From positions 4,154,001 to 4,218,000 of the forward strand of contig NZ_JBEPOK010000001.1 of assembly GCF_040546765.1 (NCBI RefSeq): a stretch of 64,000 nucleotides of DNA, in the 5' to 3' direction. This document shows positions 31,769-40,171 of the stretch, in pieces. Numbering within the stretch: position 1 is the first letter of the stretch; each line of letters begins with the position of its first letter. The translations under genes and the position numbers were made by a program. Below the pieces are notes generated by a model. It was not told the origin of the DNA and searched no databases. It was given only the letters and a program-made list of their open reading frames with translations. This DNA is from Arthrobacter sp. OAP107 (GTDB lineage: Bacteria > Actinomycetota > Actinomycetes > Actinomycetales > Micrococcaceae).

Positions 31769-32935
31769 TCAGCGGGCGTTGGCGAGCTCGGCGGCCTTGT
31801 CGGCGCCCTCGTCCATGGTGGCGGCCAGGGTAACCAGCGGGTGGTTGGCCTCGGCGAGGATGCGGCGGCCTTCTTCGACGTTGTTGCCGTCGAGGCGGAC
31901 AACCAGCGGCTTGTTGGCGGAGTGGCCCAGCTCGGCCAGTGCGCCCACGATGCCCTTGGCGACGGCGTCACAGGCGGTGATGCCGCCGAAGACGTTGACG
32001 AACACGGACTTGACCTGCTCGTCACCCAGGATGACGTCCAGGCCTGCGGCCATGACCTCGGCGGAGGCTCCGCCGCCGATGTCCAGGAAGTTGGCGGGCT
32101 TGACGTTGCCGTGGTTCTCGCCGGCGTAGGCGACGACGTCCAGGGTGGACATGACAAGGCCTGCACCGTTACCGATGATGCCGACTTCGCCGTCCAGCTT
32201 GACGTAGTTCAGGTCCTGCGCCTTGGCCTTGGCCTCGAGCGGGTCTGCGGATTCCTTGTCCTCAAGCTGGGCGTGCTTGGGGTGGCGGAATTCGGCGTTC
32301 TCGTCAAGGGTGACTTTGCCGTCGAGGGCGACGATTTCGCCCGCGCCGGTCTTGACCAGCGGGTTGACCTCAACGAGGGTGGCGTCTTCCTTCTTGAAGA
32401 CGTCCCAGAGCTTCAGAATGACGCCGGCGACCTTGCCGCGCAGTTCTTCAGCGAACCCGGCGGCAGCGACGATTTCGTCAGCCTTGGCCTGGTCGATGCC
32501 CACGGCGGGGTCGATGGCTACCTTGGCCAGGGCCTCGGGCCGCTCAACGGCGAGCTGCTCGATCTCCATGCCGCCTTCAACCGAGCACATGGCCAGGTAG
32601 TTGCGGTTGGCCCGGTCCAGGAGGACGGAGAAGTAGTATTCCTCGGCGATGTCCGCACCCTGGGCGATCATCACCTTGTTGACGGTGTGGCCCTTGATGT
32701 CCATGCCCAGGATGTTGGTGGAGTGCTCAAGTGCCTCGTCGGCGGACTTGGCAACCTTGACGCCGCCGGCCTTGCCGCGGCCACCGACCTTAACCTGTGC
32801 CTTGACGACAGTTACGCCGCCGATCTTCTCGGCAGCTGCCTTTGCTTCTTCAGGGGTGTGCGCCACGATGCCGGCGAGCACGGGTACACCGTGCGCTTCG
32901 AACATATCGCGCGCCTGATATTCAAACAGGTCCAC
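31769..32935 (-). CDS. sucC: Succinate-CoA ligase, beta subunit
   Basis: Partner of SucD, 388 residues: an ATP-grasp N-terminal region (MDLFEYQARDMFEAHGVPVL, VKAQVKVGGRGKAGGVK) and a C-terminal CoA-ligase-like domain (FLDIGGGASAEVMAAGLDVIL, VFVNVFGGITACD). It starts at GTG 32935 with AAGGA 9 nt upstream. The preceding 200 bp hold the presumed promoter and no other gene. Confidence 0.97.
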   Translation of the reverse strand: MDLFEYQARDMFEAHGVPVLAGIVAHTPEEAKAAAEKIGGVTVVKAQVKVGGRGKAGGVKVAKSADEALEHSTNILGMDIKGHTVNKVMIAQGADIAEEYYFSVLLDRANRNYLAMCSVEGGMEIEQLAVERPEALAKVAIDPAVGIDQAKADEIVAAAGFAEELRGKVAGVILKLWDVFKKEDATLVEVNPLVKTGAGEIVALDGKVTLDENAEFRHPKHAQLEDKESADPLEAKAKAQDLNYVKLDGEVGIIGNGAGLVMSTLDVVAYAGENHGNVKPANFLDIGGGASAEVMAAGLDVILGDEQVKSVFVNVFGGITACDAVAKGIVGALAELGHSANKPLVVRLDGNNVEEGRRILAEANHPLVTLAATMDEGADKAAELANAR

Positions 32936-33146
32936 GGTTTAGTGTCCTTCTACGTCGAAGTAGTTTCTGTACAGCCGGACAACACCAGATGGTGCGGGCC
33001 GGGCTGCGGAATTTAAGCGCCCTGCGGCAGGTCCGGAAACGAGCCACGCGGCGCAATGCTCCTGTGGGAACTCTAGTCCTTTGGAGGGACCGGCCCGTTC
33101 CAGACTACCTGTTCTGTGAGTAACGACACTATTCTATGGACCGTAG

Positions 33147-33172
33147 AAAAACCCCGGGATTACGGGGTTTTT
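33147..33172 (-). terminator. Terminator overlapping the lipoprotein stop codon
   Basis: AAAAACCCCG pairs with CGGGGTTTTT across a short loop; on the minus strand the stem ends in a T-run. The TAA stop of the lipoprotein gene (33160-33162) lies in the loop. Confidence 0.75.
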
Positions 33173-33885
33173 GCGGCCTTGGCGGGCGTGGTTTGGACGT
33201 TTTTGCCCTTCGCGGAGATGAGTTCGTAATGATCCCGGCTGATGAAGAAACCGACGCCGCCCGAGACGTTTCCGCAGGCCACTCCCGAGCGGTAGGCCGA
33301 GCACCGCAGGCCGTTCCGTTCGAGGTTGCCGCCCTCGGGCAGGACGGGAAGCTTGGAGACCGGCCCGTTGGGTGTGCCCCTCGGTCCGTATTCGGCTTCC
33401 ATCTGAGTGACGCCGGACCGGCATTCCCCGTAGCGGGCCTTGTGGGGCGTCACGAGTGCCGCGCCGCCCAGATAGCCGAGTCCGGTCCCGGAGCAGTCCT
33501 CGCCGATGTCGGCGGCCGCCGGCGCCGGGTATGCCGCGAGCTCGCAGTGTGCCACGGGCACGGTGGCCAGTTTCGCATTGCCGGGATCGCTGAAGTTGTT
33601 GGTTTCGTAGGGCAGGTTCAGGTGCGGCCCGCGGGCTGACGTCAGCGCGCACACGACGTTCCGGTCCGCGGTGACGAACGCCAGCACGTCCTCGCCGGCG
33701 GCAAAGGCAGCCGGGTCAGTGAGCGGAGCCTGCTTCAGCTGTTCGAGCGCGGGCAGGGGCGCCGGCGGGGTGTAGTCCGGATCCGCGACGGTTACTGAAC
33801 AGCCGGCCAGGGTCATTGCGAACAGGGCCAACGAAAACAACAGGGCCAAGCCGGCAGCAACTCCTTCCCGGGGCGGCACCGGCAC
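33160..33885 (-). CDS. Predicted lipoprotein of unknown function
   Basis: 241 residues with a signal sequence (LALLFSLALFAMT) and lipobox LAGC at Cys29, so it should be anchored on the outer face of the membrane. The mature part has six or more cysteines (CALTS, CELAAY, DCSG, ECRSG, LRCSAYRSGVACGN) likely to form disulfides, and ends GVGFFISRDHYELIS followed by a Lys/Ala/Thr tail. I do not recognise the family. The GTG start lies 2 nt beyond the pcrA stop codon on the same strand, implying co-transcription with pcrA, and its terminator overlaps its own stop. Confidence 0.75.
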   Translation of the reverse strand: MPVPPREGVAAGLALLFSLALFAMTLAGCSVTVADPDYTPPAPLPALEQLKQAPLTDPAAFAAGEDVLAFVTADRNVVCALTSARGPHLNLPYETNNFSDPGNAKLATVPVAHCELAAYPAPAAADIGEDCSGTGLGYLGGAALVTPHKARYGECRSGVTQMEAEYGPRGTPNGPVSKLPVLPEGGNLERNGLRCSAYRSGVACGNVSGGVGFFISRDHYELISAKGKNVQTTPAKAAKTP

Positions 33886-33887
33886 GC

Positions 33888-36431
33888 TCAGGCGTCGATC
33901 TTGGTCAGCGGCGCGTACCTGAGCAGCAGCCGCTTCTCGCCGACGTCGAACTTCACCTTCGCTACGGTCTTGTCCCCGGCGCCCTCGACGGCGAGCACGG
34001 TGCCGTTGCCGAAGCTGGTGTGGTTAACCTTGTCCCCCACGCTGACCGAAATGACTTCCTTCTGCGGCTGCACGCGGTTTTTCGCGACGGCGGCAGGGAC
34101 GTCGGCGTTGAAGCCGGCGGAAGAATCGGCACGGTTGCCGCGGGCCGTTCCGGCGCCCCAGAACGATCCGCTGTACCGGTTGGATCCGATGGATGCCCCG
34201 TTGCCCCAGCCGCCGACCTGCCGGCTGGTGCCCTCGCGCTTCCATTCGACGAGTTCGGAGGGAATCTCCTCGAGGAACTGGCTGGCGGGGTTGTACTGGC
34301 TCTGGCCCCACATGTTGCGGACCTCGGAACGGGTGACGTAGAGGCGCTTCCGGGCGCGTGTTAGGCCCACGTAGGCGAGCCGGCGCTCCTCCGCCAGTTC
34401 CTTGGGGTCCGTGGCGGAACGCTGGTGCGGGAAGAGCCCGTGCTCCATGCCGGTCAGGAACACCACGGGGAACTCGAGGCCCTTGGCCGTGTGCAGCGTC
34501 ATGAGCGTGACCACGCCCAGCCGCTTGGCCTCCGCCACGGCGGCGTCGATGTCCGCGCCGGGGGCGTCCGGGATCTGGTCGGCGTCGGCCACGAGGGACA
34601 CCTGCTCGAGGAAGGCCTCGAGGGACCCTTCGGGGTTCTCCTGCTCGTATTCACGCACGACGGCGACAAGCTCGGCGAGGTTCTCCACCCTCGACTCATC
34701 CTGCGGATCGTTGCTGGAGCGCAGCGTGGCGAGGTAGCCGGTCTGCTCCAGCACGGCCTCCAGCGCGGCCGCCGCGCCGGAGCCTGCCGCGACCTCGGCG
34801 AGGTCGTCCAGGAGCTTCACGAAGCCGAGCACCGCATTGACGGAGCGGGTGGCCATGCCGGGCGCCTGGTCGGCGCGGCGGGCGGCAGCGATGAACGAGG
34901 TGCGCTCCCGTTCGGCGAGGGCCGCCACTGCCCCTTCTGCCCGGTCCCCGATCCCGCGCTTGGGTTCGTTGAGGACACGCCGGAGGTTGACGTCGTCGTC
35001 CGGGTTGACCAGCACGCGGAGGTACGCCAGGGCGTCCTTGATTTCCTTGCGCTCGTAGAACCTGGTGCCGCCCACCACCTTGTACGGCAGGCCGACGCGC
35101 ACCAGGACATCTTCGATGGAGCGCGACTGCGCGTTGGTGCGGTAGAAGATGGCGACGTCGCCGGGGCGGAGGTTGTCCTCGTCCTGGAGCCGGTCGATTT
35201 CCTTGGCGATGAACTGGGCTTCGTCGTGCTCGTTTTCGCCGACGTAGCCGATGATCTTGTGGCCTTCGCCCTCCGCGGTCCACAGCCTCTTCTCGGGGCG
35301 GTTGGGGTTGCGCGAGATGACGGAGTTGGCCGCGCTCAGGATGTTCTGGGTGGAGCGGTAGTTCTGCTCCAGCTTGATGGTGTGGGCGTCGGGGTAGTCC
35401 TTTTCGAACTCGACGATGTTGCGGATGTCCGCACCACGGAACGCATAGATGGACTGGTCGGAGTCGCCGACGACGGTCAGTTCCGCCGCGCCCGGTCCCT
35501 CGCCGACGATTTCGCGCACCAGGGCGTACTGCGCGTGGTTGGTGTCCTGGTATTCGTCCACCAGGACGTGCCGGAACCGGCGCCGGTAGGAGTCCGCGAG
35601 CGCCGGGAAGGCCCGGAACATGTACACGGTCTGCGCGATCAGGTCGTCGAAGTCCATGGCGTTGGCCTGGCGCAGCCGCTGGGTGTAGCCCTTGAAGACG
35701 TCCGCCACGGCGCTCTCGAACGGGTCGCTGTGGTTGGCTGCGGCGGCGAAGGAATCGTCGTCGATCAGTTCGTTCTTGAGCGCGGAGATCTTGTGCTGGA
35801 TGGCCTTGGGCGCGAACTTCTTGGGGTCCAGGTCCAGGTTCTTGGCCACCAGCGTGATCAGCCGCAGGGAGTCCGCGGAGTCGTAGATGGAGAAGTTGGA
35901 TTTCAGGCCGACGTTGGCTGCCTCGCGGCGCAGGATCCGGACGCAGGACGAGTGGAACGTGGAGATCCACATGGCTTTGGCCCTGCCGCCCACGAGGACC
36001 TCGATGCGTTCGCGCATTTCGGCGGCGGCCTTGTTGGTGAACGTGATGGCCAGGATCTCGCCGTGGTGGGCCCGCTTGGTGGCGATCAGGTAGGCGATCC
36101 GGTTGCTGAGGACGCGGGTTTTGCCGGAGCCGGCGCCGGCCACGATCAGAAGAGCGCTGCCGGAGTGTTTGACCGCCTCTTCCTGCTGCGGGTTCAAACC
36201 CGCCAGAAGCGCACCGGCGTCAGGCAGGCGGTGCCGGGCGTGCTCCCCGCCCGGGCCCGCATCGACCGGGCCGGCTGCCGGGCCAACCACAGGCTGGCCT
36301 GCGGATTCACCCGGGCCGCTGCCGAACGCGGGCGTCATCAGTCCTGTTTCGGGGCGCGACTTGGTGATGGCACCGGCGTGGGAACCAGCCTTGAACGGAC
36401 CGTCAGCGTAGGGGTCAAACAACATATCCAT
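33888..36431 (-). CDS. pcrA: ATP-dependent DNA helicase PcrA/UvrD
   Basis: Superfamily 1 3'-5' helicase for repair and removal of stalled complexes, 847 residues. Visible motifs are Walker A VAGAGSGKTRVLSNRIAYL near residue 100, DEYQDTN (motif II), VGDSDQSIYAFRGAD (III), YRSTQNIL (IV), LMTLHTAKGLEFPVVFLTG (V) and RRLAYVGLTRARKRLY (VI). The C-terminus ends with the PcrA-type beta-barrel GDKVNHTSFGNGTVLAVEG that contacts RNA polymerase in relatives. ATG 36431 is chosen because the preceding in-frame sequence is low-complexity. Confidence 0.97.
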   Translation of the reverse strand: MDMLFDPYADGPFKAGSHAGAITKSRPETGLMTPAFGSGPGESAGQPVVGPAAGPVDAGPGGEHARHRLPDAGALLAGLNPQQEEAVKHSGSALLIVAGAGSGKTRVLSNRIAYLIATKRAHHGEILAITFTNKAAAEMRERIEVLVGGRAKAMWISTFHSSCVRILRREAANVGLKSNFSIYDSADSLRLITLVAKNLDLDPKKFAPKAIQHKISALKNELIDDDSFAAAANHSDPFESAVADVFKGYTQRLRQANAMDFDDLIAQTVYMFRAFPALADSYRRRFRHVLVDEYQDTNHAQYALVREIVGEGPGAAELTVVGDSDQSIYAFRGADIRNIVEFEKDYPDAHTIKLEQNYRSTQNILSAANSVISRNPNRPEKRLWTAEGEGHKIIGYVGENEHDEAQFIAKEIDRLQDEDNLRPGDVAIFYRTNAQSRSIEDVLVRVGLPYKVVGGTRFYERKEIKDALAYLRVLVNPDDDVNLRRVLNEPKRGIGDRAEGAVAALAERERTSFIAAARRADQAPGMATRSVNAVLGFVKLLDDLAEVAAGSGAAAALEAVLEQTGYLATLRSSNDPQDESRVENLAELVAVVREYEQENPEGSLEAFLEQVSLVADADQIPDAPGADIDAAVAEAKRLGVVTLMTLHTAKGLEFPVVFLTGMEHGLFPHQRSATDPKELAEERRLAYVGLTRARKRLYVTRSEVRNMWGQSQYNPASQFLEEIPSELVEWKREGTSRQVGGWGNGASIGSNRYSGSFWGAGTARGNRADSSAGFNADVPAAVAKNRVQPQKEVISVSVGDKVNHTSFGNGTVLAVEGAGDKTVAKVKFDVGEKRLLLRYAPLTKIDA

Positions 36432-36540
36432 GGTGACTACAAGTCTAGGCGGTGGGGCTGACACTGGAATCCGCCCTGTGGATAAGCCCGGCACCGGGGG
36501 GCGGGGCACGGAAATGCAGACGCCCGAAGCCGGCGGAACC

Positions 36541-37389
36541 CTAGTCGACAGAGCCTGACTCGAGGGCGGCACGCAACTGGTGCACCGCCGTCGTTCCTCC
36601 CGCCATGAACCATTCCAGGCCGTTGACGCGGACGCTGCCGGCGACGCCGCCGGCCGCCGTCACGATCGCTTTCCCGGGGAGCCAGTCCCATTCGGGGCAG
36701 CTGTGCTGGAACCAGCAACCAAGCTGCCCGTCCGCGACGCGCCCCAGGTCGCACGATCCGGACCCGAGCATCCGCAACGTCGCGGCCGAGGTCGCGGCGG
36801 CGTGCCACGGCATGGCGCACATCGGATCCGAGAGCCAGCGCGGGTGGATGTAGGTGGCCGCGCCGAGATGGGAAACGTCTGCGGCGTTGCGGTTGACCCC
36901 ATCCTCCCGAAAGGTGGTGACGGGATCACCGTTGAGGGTGGTGGCGCGCTGTTTGCCGCCGATCCAGAGCTTGTCCTCCTCGGGCTGGAAAATGGCGCCG
37001 AGCAGCACATCGGATTCGTCTTTGAGGGCGATGGCCGAGCACCAGTAGGTGGAGCCCTGCAGGAAGTTGTACGTGCCGTCCACCGGGTCGATCACCCAGG
37101 TCCGCCCGCTGCTGCCGTGCACCGCGGCGCCTTCCTCGCCCAGGACGCCGTCGTCCGGTCGGCAGCGCTGCAGCTGCTCCAGCACGTAGGCTTCGGCCGC
37201 GTGGTCCGCGGCGGTGACGACGTCGGAGATCGAGGTCTTGCGCTGGACGTCGAGGCCGCCCTGCCGCATCAGCAGTGCCAGCTGCCCGGCCTCACGGACC
37301 AGCTCAGCCGCCAGCTCGTAGTCGTCGAGCTCGGGGCTCAGGTTGGTGGCGCTGTGTCTACCCAGTTTGTGTTTGCCCAGTTCCGTCAC
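36541..37389 (-). CDS. hisN: Inositol-monophosphatase-family phosphatase, probable histidinol phosphatase
   Basis: Mg-dependent phosphatase of 282 residues with LGEEG near residue 86 and the metal motif WVIDPVDGTYNFLQG near residue 100, followed late by CPEWDWLPGKAIVTAAGG, the second metal-binding motif (WD). Actinobacterial members of this group are often histidinol-phosphatase (HisN); inositol-phosphate or other sugar-phosphate substrates remain possible. I take GTG 37389, with GGTGGGA upstream; an in-frame ATG at 37416 is the alternative. Separate from pcrA by about 110 bp, divergent from the membrane protein at 37476. Confidence 0.82.
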   Translation of the reverse strand: MTELGKHKLGRHSATNLSPELDDYELAAELVREAGQLALLMRQGGLDVQRKTSISDVVTAADHAAEAYVLEQLQRCRPDDGVLGEEGAAVHGSSGRTWVIDPVDGTYNFLQGSTYWCSAIALKDESDVLLGAIFQPEEDKLWIGGKQRATTLNGDPVTTFREDGVNRNAADVSHLGAATYIHPRWLSDPMCAMPWHAAATSAATLRMLGSGSCDLGRVADGQLGCWFQHSCPEWDWLPGKAIVTAAGGVAGSVRVNGLEWFMAGGTTAVHQLRAALESGSVD

Positions 37390-37463
37390 GGTTCCCACCC
37401 TATCGGCGCCGGGCATGCCCTGCACAGCAGAGGCAGGGTACAGCAGGCCTGGTCTGCGGCGGC

Positions 37464-37478
37464 GATAATGGACGCATG
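37464..37478 (+). promoter_or_regulatory. -10 element close to ATG, suggesting a leaderless mRNA
   Basis: GATAAT (37464-37469) lies 6 nt before the ATG at 37476, so transcription should begin at or next to the start codon. No Shine-Dalgarno sequence is seen. Confidence 0.45.
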
Positions 37479-38117
37479 GCCAAAACACCTGCACAGCGAA
37501 TCAAGAAGCACGGCGCGAAGGCCGCAGTACCCCAGCACCACCTGCCGCCGGTGATCAATCCCGGCACGGACCGCACACCTGCGAAGGCGCAGAACAACGC
37601 CAACCTCATCGTCATCGCCGGCGTGGTGGCCAGCCTGTTCCTGTTCTGGTACGTCCACCTGCTCACGCTGAACCAGCTCACCCAGCTGTCCGGCGGGCTG
37701 GCCATGCCCGATTCCCTGGTGGGCGGCTTCGACTCGGGCTACATTGAGCAGCTCCGCCGCGCCCTGGACGGGGACGCCCGCGGCCAGCTCAACTACGTCC
37801 ACAAGACGGCGGGCACCCTGTTTCCACTGATCTTCGCCTTCACCTGGCTGCTGCTGATCGGCACCAACGTGGCCAACAAGACGCTTCGCTGGGCGCTCTG
37901 GGCGCTGCCGCTGCTGTTCGTGGTGGTCCGGCTGTGGGGCAACGTCACCATCGATTCCATGATCGCGGCGGTAAACCTCGACGGCGGCCAGGTCGCCTTG
38001 GCGTCCGGCCTCACCGTGGCCGGCTGGGTACTGTTCGTCGCCAGCCTTCTCGCCGGCGGCGCCGCTGTGTTCCAGGGGCGCCGGTCCGCAAGGAAAGCCC
38101 CGCAATCGGAAGCCTAA
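37476..38117 (+). CDS. Membrane protein of unknown function, 4 TM segments
   Basis: 213 residues: a basic N-terminus (MAKTPAQRIKKHGAK), then helices at about 45-65 (LIVIAGVVASLFLFWYVHLL), 115-135, 142-160 and 180-205, and a short basic tail. A long loop (70-110) lies between helices 1 and 2. No family motif is recognised. Likely leaderless. Its last 4 bases overlap the stop region of the convergent DUF998 gene. Confidence 0.72.
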   Translation: MAKTPAQRIKKHGAKAAVPQHHLPPVINPGTDRTPAKAQNNANLIVIAGVVASLFLFWYVHLLTLNQLTQLSGGLAMPDSLVGGFDSGYIEQLRRALDGDARGQLNYVHKTAGTLFPLIFAFTWLLLIGTNVANKTLRWALWALPLLFVVVRLWGNVTIDSMIAAVNLDGGQVALASGLTVAGWVLFVASLLAGGAAVFQGRRSARKAPQSEA

Positions 38118-38899
38118 GCGTTTCCACGGGCCGCCTGGGCCCGGGCGTAGGCCTTGCGCACCTGCCGTTCCCGCCGGACGCGCTGGGCGATGACCAGGCC
38201 GGCGGCGGCCAGGCCTATCGTGATGGGGTAGCCCATCAGCCGCTCCAGGGTTCCGGGCTCGGGGACGTCCAGGCCGGTGACGGCTGCCGTGACGAGCGCG
38301 GCCGCGGACACTCCGCCGCTGGCCAGCACGAACCAGCCCAGCGGTGACTGCCGGAGCCACAGCGCGCCGAGCAGCAGCAATGCCAGAGATCCGGCGATGA
38401 AGTACATCACGGCCCCGGCGTAGTGCCAGCGCGACTCCAGGTCCTCCGGGACCAGCCCAACGATGATCGTGCCGGCGCCGGCCGTCCCGGTGAGGATCCG
38501 GGCCGCCACCGCCGTATACCAGGGCGCTTCCTTTGAATGGCTTGCCGCCACCCGCACTCCGGTCCGGGCGGCCACCCGCAGCAGCGCCGAGCTCAGCAGC
38601 AGTGCACCCAGCAGCATCCCCAGGCCCTGCACCACGAAGGAGGAATTCATGAGCACATGCAGCGGCGAGCAGATGCTGCGGCCGCTGTAGATTCCGCACG
38701 TGACGGCGCCCAGGTCGCTGATGAGGCCGGTCCGCCGGCTGTAGGGACCGGGTCCGGCCCAGGCGCCGATGACGGCTGCCTCCGCCACGAAATACTGGAC
38801 CACGCTGAGCACCGCCCACGCCCCGATGTAGTGGCGCGTGGAGGCGGTGTCTGGCAGGAAGGTTGCCCGGGCGGTGGGGACTTGAGCTGCGGCGGCCAT
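38114..38899 (-). CDS. DUF998-family membrane protein
   Basis: 261-residue protein with about six membrane helices and the DUF998 pattern: an opening helix (AVLSVVQYFVAEAAVIGAW), then YSRRTGLISDLGAVTCG with the conserved SDLG, HVLMNSSFVVQGLGMLLGALLL, and later LVPEDLESRWHYAGAVMYFIAGSLALLL with the conserved His. The family function is unknown. I chose ATG 38899; there is no clear ribosome site, so it may be leaderless. Confidence 0.8.
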   Translation of the reverse strand: MAAAAQVPTARATFLPDTASTRHYIGAWAVLSVVQYFVAEAAVIGAWAGPGPYSRRTGLISDLGAVTCGIYSGRSICSPLHVLMNSSFVVQGLGMLLGALLLSSALLRVAARTGVRVAASHSKEAPWYTAVAARILTGTAGAGTIIVGLVPEDLESRWHYAGAVMYFIAGSLALLLLGALWLRQSPLGWFVLASGGVSAAALVTAAVTGLDVPEPGTLERLMGYPITIGLAAAGLVIAQRVRRERQVRKAYARAQAARGNA

Positions 38900-38986
38900 G
38901 CCAAGAGCGTAGTACGCGCCGTCACCTTGTATGCTTGTAAGCGTGCCCGAACGGGCCGGTCCAAAACCCGGCCGCGGCGGGCGCCC

Positions 38987-39059
38987 GCCCTCGTAGCTCA
39001 GTGGATAGAGCACGGCTCTCCTAAAGCCGGTGTCGTTGGTTCGATTCCAATCGAGGGCA
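38987..39059 (+). tRNA. tRNA-Arg (anticodon CCT)
   Basis: Full cloverleaf: acceptor GCCCTCG/CGAGGGC, D-arm GCTCAGTGGATAGAGC, anticodon stem CGGCT/AGCCG with loop CTCCTAA (anticodon CCT), T-arm GTTGG-TTCGATT-CCAAT, and discriminator A39059. CCA is not encoded. Confidence 0.95.
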
Positions 39060-39060
39060 C

Positions 39061-39609
39061 TTGAATCTGCAGCACCCGTCCGGGCTCCGCGACTATCTGC
39101 TGGGCACAATGCCCGCGGACCCCGCCTCACCGAACCTTTCCCGGCCAGGCCGCTGGTCCGTGGAGCGGACCATGCTGGACCGGGCTGCCGGCACCCGCGG
39201 TACCTTTACCGGCGTCGTCATCTTTTCCCCCGACGACGACGGGCTCCGCTTCCACGAGGAAGGCACCGTGGTCTGGCCTTCAGTCAACTGGCCGGGCGGC
39301 GACGGCGAAACCTTCACCGGGCCCGCCACCCGCGATTACCTGCTCCGGCCCGCGGACACGCCGGATGCCATGGACATGCTGTTTCCGGACGGCCGGCCGT
39401 TCCACCGGATGAGCTTCTCGCCGGACGCCAGCCAGGACCGGCACTGGTGCGATCCGGACACCTACCGGGTCACCTACGTCCGACACGGCGACGACGAATT
39501 CAGTTACGCCTGGGATGTCACCGGCCCGCGCAAGGACCTGCTGCTGGAGTCAGTGCTGCGGCGGCTGCCCGTGCCGGCGGCCGCAGACGGGTTAGGCTCG
39601 AAACCGTGA
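39061..39609 (+). CDS. DUF6314-family protein
   Basis: 182-residue soluble protein matching the DUF6314 pattern: LRDYLLGT near the start, GRWSVERTMLDRAAGTRGTFTGVVIF, FHEEGTV, ATRDYLLRP, FPDGRPFHRMSFSPDA, and a closing HWCDPDTYRVTY...YAWDVTGPRKDLLLES. Probably a lipocalin-like beta barrel; function unknown. The family N-terminus requires a start upstream of the first ATG, and the only candidate is TTG 39061, 2 nt after the tRNA. It overlaps the Nudix gene by 4 nt. Confidence 0.75.
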   Translation: MNLQHPSGLRDYLLGTMPADPASPNLSRPGRWSVERTMLDRAAGTRGTFTGVVIFSPDDDGLRFHEEGTVVWPSVNWPGGDGETFTGPATRDYLLRPADTPDAMDMLFPDGRPFHRMSFSPDASQDRHWCDPDTYRVTYVRHGDDEFSYAWDVTGPRKDLLLESVLRRLPVPAAADGLGSKP

Positions 39610-40010
39610 ATCCCCGCATCATCGTCTCCGCCGTGTGTGTCTACGACGCCGCCGGCCGGCTCCTGACCGTCCGCAAGCGCGGCACGGACAAGTTCATGCA
39701 TCCCGGCGGCAAGCCCGAGCCCGGCGAGACCGCGGTGCAGGCCGCCGCGCGGGAGCTGCAGGAGGAGGTCGGCATCATCGTCGATCCCCGTGAGCTGACC
39801 CTCATGGGCGTCTGGCTGGCCGAGGCTGCCAATGAGGCGGCCACGGAAATCGAGGCCACCGTCTTCACCGCGCCGGGCACCTGGGTGGCGCACCCCTCCG
39901 CGGAGATCGCCGAGATCCGGTGGCTGGACCTTGCGGCGGAGTGGCCCGGGGACCTCGCGCCGCTGCTCACGGACCACATCCTGCCGGCGCTGGCGGAAGA
40001 AGGGCGCTAG
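39606..40010 (+). CDS. Nudix hydrolase
   Basis: Mg-dependent hydrolase of nucleoside-diphosphate-linked compounds, 134 residues, with a perfect Nudix box GGKPEPGETAVQAAARELQEEVGI (read as G-x5-E-x7-REL-x-EE-x-G-I) at about residues 37-60. GTG 39606 overlaps the DUF6314 stop codon (GTGA), so the two are co-translated. Upstream residues IVSAVCVYDAAGRLLTVRKRG and FMHPGG are usual for the fold. Substrate not predictable. Confidence 0.9.
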   Translation: MNPRIIVSAVCVYDAAGRLLTVRKRGTDKFMHPGGKPEPGETAVQAAARELQEEVGIIVDPRELTLMGVWLAEAANEAATEIEATVFTAPGTWVAHPSAEIAEIRWLDLAAEWPGDLAPLLTDHILPALAEEGR

Positions 40011-40171
40011 CGCCTCCAGTGTCTGGCCTCCATTGCCGTTCGTGAACCTCATTCCAGCGACCTCTTGACTTTAGGGCCGCCCCTGACTACGCCAGGGGCC
40101 AAGGTTTTCGCAAGCCGCTCCGCCTAGCTTTGTCCTGTCATTGGTCGATGGTGCCTGACGGAGGCGGAGGA

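Noticed and set aside
30971..33016. 681-codon open frame opposite sucC/sucD
   Set aside because: Mirror of two conserved TCA-cycle genes; composition (Asp/Gly/Val repeats) is that of an antisense shadow.
34425..36461. 678-codon open frame opposite pcrA
   Set aside because: Lies entirely over pcrA on the other strand with no recognisable motif.
37386..38819. 477-codon open frame opposite the membrane-protein gene at 37476 and into the DUF998 region
   Set aside because: No family similarity; the reading is out of frame with the clearly coding DUF998 gene and opposite the membrane-protein gene.
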